Below, piece after piece: positions 32,364-39,498 of a DNA stretch of 39,498 nt. The stretch's first letter is position 1. Each line of letters opens with the position of its first letter. The notes below the pieces were generated by a model. That model searched no databases and was not told where the DNA came from. It saw nothing but the letters and a program-made list of their open reading frames with translations. Source of the DNA: Diplocarpon mali (lineage: Eukaryota > Ascomycota > Leotiomycetes > Helotiales > Drepanopezizaceae); contig JAENRP010000383.1 of NCBI GenBank assembly GCA_024741835.1, positions 1 through 39,498 of the forward strand, given 5' to 3'. A program made the translations under genes and the position numbers.

Positions 32364-33601
32364 TTATATCTTACTGGCGCTAGTATTTCTCTTAGCAAGG
32401 TTTCGCTCTGATCCAACCGCCAAAGCTATGTGGTGACTTAAAGCTACAATCTCACCGTCCTCGTCGAGAATGACAAGGTCCAGATCCATCCTTCCGTTCT
32501 TGATCTGCTTCGTGGTAGTCCTTGAGAACAGCCATTCGACTCCCTCCTCTGGTAATGCCTTTTTGACATCCAAATTTATCAACACCGTCGGATACCAGAA
32601 TCTGGCTGGAGGATCGCCGGCCTCTCCCTTGTTCCTCGGGTCGTAAGGATTGAGCTTGCTGAGGTGGGCCTCAACAGGCATAGCAAACATGTCAGCCACG
32701 TATCCGAGCGAGGTGTTGGTCCATTTCTCTCCATTGGCAAGTCGAATCCATTCGTCAGCAAAGAATCTGCTCTGGTGCCCCTCGCGTGGGAAATGGAATA
32801 GCGTTTTCTTCGTTGCTTTTCTGAAGTGCGCAAACGGCATCTCATCTAGTCTCGTCCAGTTCTCGTCACTGTCTTCACTGAGCTTCTTCAAGTCAACTGG
32901 TAAAGGTGGTGGGTGCAGGGAGTAGTCTGTCGAGAGGGACACGCCAGATTCAGTGTTCAGGTTGCTTTGCGTCAGAGAACCGGTAACCTCCTCACGGCCA
33001 CCCTGGGTGAGTGTAACACCAATGATAGAGGTTTGTCGGCCAAGCTTGATATCTCTCACAGAGAAAAGGGCGGGGCCGGACTGTGTGCGGCGAAGGAAGT
33101 CGAGGTGCAGGCCAATCGTGTGCGGTTGGTTCTGGGAAAGGAGCGTGGTGTTGAAGTGGGTGGAGGCTACTTGAAGAAATACAGCTGTGACGAAGCCGCC
33201 ATGGGGAACTAGATAGGGATTCAGCTAGTATAGATGTATTGAGATGTGTCGATATCTCTATCTAATGATGGGCAGAAAGCATTTGAAGGTCTGAGACTTC
33301 CAGACGAGTTCCTAGATGTGCAGTGCCCATTATCTGACGAGGTTTGCCTCATCTCTAGCTCGGCAGGATATCAGGAAAGAATGCGAATACGCACCCCCGA
33401 CTTTTCATATGCCGCCAATGCAAACGAAGACAGCACGTATTCTGGTGGAGCAACCGGGGAAACGACAATGACACATGGAGATGGACATTTACCTGAGCCA
33501 ATACACCAATCATCTGGAAATTCTGCTTGGTAAGTATGAGACGATAGTGCTTGCACGGTCGTTGCCTCAGCAAAAGTTGTCTCGGAATCATGAGTGCTCA
33601 T
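32364..33601 (-). CDS. Thioesterase-like double-hotdog protein (acyl-CoA thioesterase family)
   Basis: Predicted to hydrolyse acyl-CoA thioesters, or a related acyl-thioester reaction. Two exons on the minus strand, 33601-33493 and 33208-32364 (317 aa). The 284-bp intron is long for this window; it joins DDWCIGS to VPHGGFVTAVFLQVASTHF in phase, the standard start of the first hotdog fold (DWxIGxxPxGG). Then HTIGLHLDFLRRTQSGPALF and IKLGRQTSIIGVTLTQ, the hotdog strands that carry the acyl-binding tunnel. The second half has the insert ANGEKWTNTSLGYVADMFAMP, PTVLINLDVKKALP, EWLFSRTTTKQIKNGRMDLDLVILDEDGEIVALSHHIALAV, the second hotdog. Members of this type (PF13622) are one-chain double hotdogs of ~300 residues, so the length fits. 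No targeting signal seen. ATG 33601 follows no in-frame upstream ATG that I could find. Confidence 0.9.
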
Positions 33602-34820
33602 CGTGATGCTGGTATGGATGCAGGTTAACTGAGTAAGGATTTCCTGGCAAGACAGTCGTCGCTCATGAGCCGTGCCGAGGTTCCGACACCGGGCTACTGT
33701 ACCGGCTGAGAGAGAAAAGCCGGATCGTATGGAATTCTTGAAGTCAATCCGAGGGAATTAGACTGGAGCTTTCGAAAAGTAGTTTTCGGAATCCAAGCTC
33801 TATATAGTCAGATTCAATTTCTCCGACCCAGATTCGTGAGATCCATGAGATCTGGCCTAAAATCGTCCTTTTCCAGAAATTATATATAGCCTAAGAGATT
33901 CTGGGTATAAAAGCTTTTATCTAGGCTCCTAAGTTATACTTTAAATTCTCTAAAGCTACACCCTCTTCATTCTAGTATCTCTCTCTAGCGTTGATATGTG
34001 AAGAGGTCCGCAAATCAAGTTGAAGAGGCTCTTACTCCAAGTCAGTGGTACATATTTCTAGTACTGCTTGGCATGAAACTATTCTACGCCGACTCTTCAA
34101 AATACCTTTGGATTGACGCTACTTCAAAGCCTTTGTAGAAAATCCAAGGAGTTGCCGAGTACGAGGTCAATTCATTTAATTGATCTCTGATCAATTCGCG
34201 TTCCAAATTTTAACTCTCAGTGCTAGCCACAGTAGCGCGTACCTTTCCATGGAGACTGGGCAACGAGTATTTTGGCGAACTTCTGCCACACGAGGAGATA
34301 CAAGAAGAACAAGTTTCATTCTGCACGTGCCTTTTCATGGTGTGCACTGATTTAAGGTCCTCCCATTAGTCACATCAAGACACGCTCTCACGCTTCCCAG
34401 TCACACGTGCCAGCAGAACAGCCTAATCCCTTTGCGTGGCAGCGGGTGAAAGAAAGTCAACCGAAGCCATACAGCCTTTAATACATTCATCAGCAGCAAT
34501 TTTCTGAAAAGTAACCGCAACAGAAGCGAGCTCTTGTTTTGGGGAGACCCGCTTACCAGAAGCGGAGGAGCAAACATCTCAACACAGCCAAGAAACGCGT
34601 TAATTTCACGGGAGCAGCAACGAGAGCAGTAACGCAGGCAAACATAAAAGGAGTTAGCAGCTCCTTAACTCAACAATCTCGCCGTGAAAGACCGAATATT
34701 GTGCTTGATCTCAGCCACGAGCCCTTGACTGTGAAGACGAAAATTGAAACCCCCAGCGCTTTTGTTGATTGACCCAGATAAAGACTATACCGAGTACCAG
34801 AGGTGACTTCCAAGCGTCTC
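33602..34820. other. Intergenic; possible AT-rich repeat relic
   Basis: About 33750-33990 is AT-rich with TATATATAGCC-like strings reminiscent of a decayed LTR, but I find no partner copy or duplication. A 77-codon frame at 34539-34772 (plus) starts with TTG and is not supported as a gene. Confidence 0.4.
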
Positions 34821-36143
34821 TCACATCATGGGGTGTGGGATGACCTTACTGGCCGACATGAACGACTTGAGTGGGGGCTGAAGCGCGTGTTCGCGCTTGT
34901 CTGAAGTCTGAGATGCCACCGAGCTATAGAACTTGCTCTGCTTTTTTTCTTTATCGAGATATTCGATACCAGGCTCACAAAGAGGCTGTGCAGGAGCCGG
35001 AAACTGCAGCGAGCTTCTTTCTCCATTGGCAGCTCCTGTTTGCGTTCCAAATGAACGATAGACTGTCGCCTGGCAGGTTCCGGTAAAACAAGGCGTGGAG
35101 TCAGGGTGAGTAACGAGAGATTGTGTGGCAACTTGTGTGAGACTAAGCCTTCGGTTGCCGTGGAAGCGGGATCCTTCTGAAGACTCGGAATCCGGCCTGT
35201 CTCTTGGTGGAGAACGAGGAAAACCGAAAATGTTCCATCTGTTCTCTCCAGAATCTCTTCCAGATGAAAAGCACGAGATTGATGATGCCGCCCCTGACAT
35301 GCCGTCCGCAGTCATGCATTGACGCTGAGGATGAGATCTTTCACTCTCGATTCGAACCTCTCCTCTGGGCGAGGCAGTCGAAGGTAAGAGACCATCTTGG
35401 ATGATAGTATGACCACTGCTATGGAGCGATGTAGTCAACTTGGGTCTCTTGTGTGGGTGCTTGAATGCGTGGTCTGTTCTTCGTATATCTTCAAAGTCTC
35501 CTTCGTACTCGGAATCTGTAGGCGAGGGTGGTTGAGGATATGCTGACTCGAGCTTCCTCTTTCTTCCTGCCTTGAGATTGTCAGGGGATCGGAAATTCAA
35601 AGCCAGATGCTTGAGGAAGTCCAGCTTATCAGATGGCTCCCATGATGGTCTTTCTGCCGGTAGTATCTCCATCTGGTTGCTTCCCTCGTGTTCAGCACTC
35701 GGTACAAGCTTCCAGAAGCCGGATGGCTCTGCAGCTTTCCCCTTGCGACGGATCAGTAATGACTCAATCTATAGGGTCAACGGCACCTGGGAATTCCAAT
35801 ACCTCGTTCAGATGCCGCCCTCTCATAGCAGCACCAAACGATTCAGCAGCAAACCCTCGGTTCGCTCCGGGCCCCCTAGGATCCCTCGTATGCTCTACTG
35901 TCTCGTCCTCGTACTTCTCTTTTCTCTGCTTCTCTGTCCGATAACTTGATTTTCGCGTCCTGCTGCATACAATCAGCACAGTTTGGAGACAGCACCTTAG
36001 AAGGAAGCCGACAAGCTCTGCCACTTTCTTGCGACCCTCTTCCGGTACAAAAGGGCCTCGATAGAAGCAAGATCGGTAATCGCATAGTCATTGGCGTTGA
36101 TGGCAATGCAATTACGGACTCTAGATGTGCTTTTTGTCGACAT
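34821..36143 (-). CDS. Unrecognised basic, mostly disordered protein (probably nuclear)
   Basis: Best model on the minus strand: exons 36143-36013, 35962-35803 and 35741-34821; 403 aa. The start sits in AAAATGTCG and gives MSTKSTSRVRNCIAINANDY, then a likely helix (ITDLASIEALLYRKRVARKW). Exon 2 adds a Lys/Arg/Glu-rich segment (RTEKQRKEKYEDETVEHTRD). Exon 3 contains GFWKLVPSAEH, WEPSDKLDFLKHLALNF, then basic patches GRKRKLE and HKRPK that could be nuclear signals, and a long Ser/Pro-rich tail ending SKVIPHPMM. Intron 1 uses a weak donor (GTCGGC) and one of two adjacent CAG acceptors (35963 or 35960). Intron 2 donor GTATTG is chosen because it keeps frame. Lengths sum to whole codons. No family recognised; it could be a transcription-linked factor, but that is a guess from composition only. 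Confidence 0.65.
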
Positions 36144-36542
36144 TTTGACTTATCTGTTGGTGTGGGCTGGAAGTAATGATGCAGTAGTCGGTGTGGTGTG
36201 TATGAGACGGAATCCCGTAATACGTTGGCTAATACTGTGGCTATGAAGAAATACAACCGTGAATGCAGAGAGAGATATTAGATCTTTAGGTGGTATGAGG
36301 GTTGCTGAAATACAACAGGGAAGGAGCGAAAAAGTTTCTTGACATGGTGCTCTTTCTGCAGGCAAGTCTCGAGAGCCGGTAATGAAAGGGATTCCTGCCT
36401 GACAACACCTGCCAAAGTCGAAACATTGTAAGCGATAGCTTGATCCTGAGAATCTTCTGGGAAGATTATAGGGATGTTCCGTGATATCTGTATTATCGAT
36501 CATACCCATATCCCAACGCCTACATCTAACTCCATCCATCTA
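36144..36542. other. Intergenic, 5' of the unrecognised gene and 3' of the AIM6-like gene
   Basis: No coding sequence supported; both neighbours are on the minus strand. Confidence 0.5.
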
Positions 36543-37757
36543 TTACCACAAATCCCCAAACCCGGCCGCCGCCTTCAAGTCATCTACATTGATGAAATCT
36601 ACGCCTTCCGTCCGAAACAGCCTCCAAAGCCCATTCCGTGTAGAGATCGGCCAGCCAACTTGATCCCAATACCTGACTTTGATACCCTTGCTATGCGCAA
36701 CCTCGACCTGACTTCGCAGAGTAGCGAGCTGGGTGTCGTTCAAAGTCGTTCCGAGGATGGGTCCTCCAAGGGCAGAGCCGACGGACGCAGAGGCGATCGG
36801 TGAAACGAGGGCTGTGATATTGGAGAAGGTCGTATTAAGGGTGGCGAGGGGTCCATCCCAGAAGTAATCCCGATTTTGGACGGACTGGACAAGATTGAGT
36901 GGAGTTTCCCCGGTGCCGATCACAGTTACGGCCCTACTGGTAAATCCAGTGCCATTCGTCGATGAGAGATAGCCCGCGGAGCGTCTAGGAGGTATTAGCA
37001 GGATTCAGTCCAAGAGGTGTAAAAAGTGGCATTCTCGTGATGTCACGTGTAACAATAACGAAAAAGGGTTTACTAACAAGGGCTCCAGGGCCTTGATAAC
37101 CACAGGCCAAGTATCCAGTCCATTCGTTTTCAAATCCACAAACAGATACAGCGTCTGACCGGCATCCGTATCGAAGACGCCATTACCCGTCTTCTCGGTC
37201 ACGAATGGCGTGTTTGGATTCTGTCTCTCCAGGACATCGAGGATAGGGTTGATGTACAGAGACTCAAAGGTACGTTGGTGCGTCAACGCGCTGATCTCAT
37301 GGCCAACGAAAAGCGTGTCGTTAAAGAGCCAGACATCGGCTTCGACAGACATGGCGCCTACAGACAGAGCGCTGTAGAATGGGACATCTCTCCAATCTAT
37401 CCCTGTGAGCCATTGCCCTCGTCGACGGACAGAGGGGGGGGGGGGGCACCTACAGTCATTATGGGAATGTATAGCTTTCTACCCTCGAAGAAATTAGCTC
37501 CATCCCCATCTCACCCAACATCCAGGAAGCAAAGCAGAGGGGCAGCATACGGGAATAATCCCCTGTGTCAAACTCGTCGGGTACTTATACAACGGGTCCT
37601 TGTGCGCCTCGTTTAAGAAATCCTGCAAAGTCGGACTCACATCCGGACTCTTCGGTACCTCCACACTGCTGATGTCCAGAACGGCGTAGGTGAGCATCAG
37701 ACATGTCGAGATGGACGCCACGGCCAGTAGCAGCGTGAGGCTTAGCGAGTGGAACAT
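36543..37757 (-). CDS. AIM6: AIM6-like protein (PLC-like phosphodiesterase superfamily)
   Basis: Four exons on the minus strand: 37757-37551, 37478-37454, 37396-37078 and 36984-36543 (330 aa). The N-terminus MFHSLSLTLLLAVASISTCL is a signal peptide or membrane anchor. Exons 1-3 join as LTQGIIPKAIHSHNDYWRDV; HSHNDYWR is the family signature with the first catalytic-type His/Asn. Then VEADVWLFNDTLFVGHE (Glu/Asp metal-site and second His regions of the TIM barrel), LYLFVDLKT, ALEPLLRSAGYL, RAVTVIGTG, SQVEVAHSKGIKVRYWD and a closing GVDFINVDDL. Similar to yeast Aim6, a protein whose loss changes mitochondrial inheritance; its substrate is unproven. Exon 2 is only 25 bp. Intron 2 contains a run of 13 C on the gene strand. 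Branch sites GCTAAT are visible in introns 1 and 3. An in-frame ATG at 37811 is an alternative start; I prefer 37757 because it puts the hydrophobic segment at the N-terminus. Confidence 0.88.
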
Positions 37758-37844
37758 CCGTGTGGAGGAAGAGAGCAGAGAGCTGCTGTGTTCGTGCTGG
37801 ACTCGCAACATGGGGGATCGCACTTTATGTAGGAAAAGATACAA

Positions 37845-37858
37845 GTATATATAATATA
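37845..37858 (-). promoter_or_regulatory. Possible TATA box of the AIM6-like gene
   Basis: TATATATAATATAC-type run about 90-100 bp upstream of ATG 37757 and 35-45 bp upstream of the alternative ATG 37811. Confidence 0.35.
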
Positions 37859-38265
37859 CTTATGGCACGAGAAAGACCGACAGGTTTACGAGGAGGCTCA
37901 GGTAGAGCAAGGTGCTGGCGTTCGAGGTGTATCGGGTTTTGTTTATTAGTTGACCGTCGAGGATCGTCTGTTACCCTGGTCTGGTCTTTGGTTGGCGCGT
38001 CCGGGCTGTCTCTCTATGCAACCCTCTGGGCCGCGTTTGGTGCCTTTATTTTCGTGGTCGTATACTTGGAATTGTCAATGGAACCAATCAATTAAAAGAA
38101 AAGGGGCTGTGTTCAATCGAGGTCGCTAATTGCTAAGTCAAGGACGCCAAGGTTAGCATAATCTCATCGATACAAGGGGGCTTGGGGGGACAACCCGAGC
38201 AGATACGCGCGCCCTTGAAATTTGTATAGCGCTACTATGTTGAGGAGAAGCTAGCCTATGCTTGA
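37859..38265. other. Intergenic, upstream of the AIM6-like gene
   Basis: No gene supported. Confidence 0.4.
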
Positions 38266-38806
38266 AGCCATTTACAGACTATTTGAACTTCATTACCCAA
38301 GCAGCAATTTCGCCGAGAGCAATTGCCTCTACCTGAATGCGACTGGTTAACCCTCTTAATCTACCTCTTTCCTAGCTATAAGTATTGTAGAACTCAGCCC
38401 CTAGCTCTGCCAAAGGTTCTCTCAGCTGAGGGTCTATCTATAACGCTTCAGTCGCCGCATATATGCATCTGCAGTATAAGACAACTTCTGCTAGAGTAGC
38501 AGCTGTTGTAGAAACAAGGATATTAATAGCATCAGTAATACTCGTATCTAAAGAGGGAGAAGAGACAGTCGGCATACAGTTGCGCGGGTAGTAGCGATTT
38601 AAGTAGTCGGGGCTCTTAGTATTCGTGATCCAGTCATAGATGTTAACCTGTAAGTTACTTGGAAAGTAGGCTCCGACTCCCAGTAAAGTTTCCCCTCTGT
38701 ATCCAGCAGGGAAGCCAATCAATGACAGAAGGCCCCTGGTGATCGGGTACATCTACACACGTCTCCCGAGCATCCTCGACTTAGCAACTATGGACCGCGA
38801 TAATGA
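38266..38806 (-). pseudogene. Decayed coding fragment, family unknown
   Basis: A minus-strand frame runs from about 38806 to 38266. It is open for 105 codons (38752-38438, starting ATG: MYPITRGLLSLIGFPAGYRG) and is crossed by only three stops, all TAG, at about 38755, 38435 and 38362, before a final TAG. Readable pieces include GVGAYFPSNLQVNIYDWIT, LAELGAEFYNTYS and RIQVEAIALGEIAAWVMKFK. TAG-only interruption fits Gln/Trp-to-stop decay as in the transposons here. I recognise no family and it may instead be chance. Confidence 0.35.
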
Positions 38807-39498
38807 CATAGCCCAAAGAATGCCGCTGGCCTTCTAATGACCAAGCCAAAAGGGTCAGATCAGAGGGGCAGAGTTGGCTATGCCGAGGATACACCGGCTC
38901 TCAGACAAATTAGCTCTACATTACGGTATGCATCTCGTTGATATAGAAGAGGGGCAGGAAAGCCAGAGAACAGAGTATAGAACGAGAGCGGAAAAAGAGT
39001 GATTACTTTGACTCGAGCACCGGTCGGATTCCCGTTCGCAGGTACTAGCGAGTCATCTTGTCCATTGCGAGCGAAACTCTCTGACCCTATCAAAATACTG
39101 AAACTGAAGCTGACCGAAAAGAATATATAGAATATTGAGATCTGGAAGCTGTACGGTATCGCTCGAATAAGAAATCTGCGGTATTCTAGAAATTCATGTT
39201 TACACTCTGGACGGTGGGGTTGATTTTCGAAATTTAGGTACCTCGCGTTGTACTTTTTCCTGTCGCCAGCTAGGCAAAGGCTCAGGAGACGAGGGGATGA
39301 AGTTGCAATGACATGTATCGCCATCGAGAGAACTCAGGGAGTGCGAGGATTTGGCCTAGGCGAGTGGGGAGTGGCGTTTTCTTTTCGAGGGAGTTCGTGG
39401 GTTGAACTGGTTGGAGATGACAGTAGAAGTAAAATAGCCCAATTATTGACACCGTGTTGGAGCTAGCTTTCCACAAGAAGATTGTCCCGTTTAGAAGC
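38807..39498. other. Right edge, no gene supported
   Basis: A 148-codon frame (39324-38878, minus) is of low complexity in its hydrophobic part (SISIFYIFFSVSFSFSIL-like) and shares its span with other open frames; not accepted. Nothing else seen. Confidence 0.4.

Noticed and set aside
33750..33990. Possible solo LTR
   Set aside because: AT-rich with TATA strings, but no second copy in the window, no TG...CA termini and no target duplication.
34539..34772. 77-codon basic frame, plus strand
   Set aside because: No ATG, no visible exon partner, no family resemblance.
38878..39324. 148-codon frame with a hydrophobic stretch, minus strand
   Set aside because: Phe/Ser/Ile low complexity, no homologue-like pattern, overlapping alternative frames.
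1..39498. CRISPR arrays, rRNA or tRNA genes, bacterial-type operons
   Set aside because: None seen; spliced genes and LTR elements are eukaryotic, and no cloverleaf-like A/B-box sequence was recognised by eye.

Overview
The window is nuclear DNA of a filamentous ascomycete (Pezizomycotina). Genes are split by short GT-AG introns (about 45-160 bp, with CTGAC/GCTAAC-like branch sites). The protein families are typical of moulds, and large AT-rich blocks of LTR retrotransposons carry repeat-induced-point-mutation (RIP)-like decay: transition differences only, and glutamine/tryptophan codons turned into TAA/TAG.

Layout. (1) 1-12563 is a nest of dead retrotransposons. A Ty1/copia element on the minus strand (copia-1: 1597-1851 plus 9398-12563) was split by a complete 7.5-kb Ty3/gypsy element on the plus strand (1852-9397, 307-bp LTRs, perfect 5-bp target duplication ATGCC). 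It is cut on its left side by a third LTR element that runs off the window (1-1596, minus). (2) 12564-19670 is gene-bearing: a CoA-diphosphatase-type Nudix hydrolase, an unrecognised serine-rich protein, a Ctr copper transporter, and a decayed GFA-domain gene. (3) 19671-24762 is a second, complete Ty1/copia element (copia-2, minus, 124-bp LTRs, target duplication GAAAG). (4) 24768-39498 is gene-bearing: alternative oxidase, a large DUF726 membrane alpha/beta-hydrolase, a double-hotdog thioesterase-like protein, an unrecognised basic disordered protein, an AIM6-like phosphodiesterase, and a probable decayed coding fragment.

The host genes do not form an obvious pathway or cluster. The nearest link is metabolic: CoA/acyl-CoA turnover (Nudix, thioesterase), copper uptake (Ctr) and the cyanide-resistant bypass of copper-dependent cytochrome oxidase (AOX). 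I do not claim co-regulation. Exon structures were worked out by hand from reading frame, splice signals and known family motifs; all phases were checked to sum to whole codons.

Most unusual signals: the Ty3 element keeps a coding-frame signature for several hundred codons beyond the integrase tail; Gln-codon survival in the decayed elements looks biased by the preceding base (GCAA/GCAG survive); copia-2 has almost identical LTRs flanking a heavily mutated interior and a 30-bp in-frame tandem repeat at the end of pol; and the AIM6-like gene puts its HSHND motif on a 25-bp microexon.
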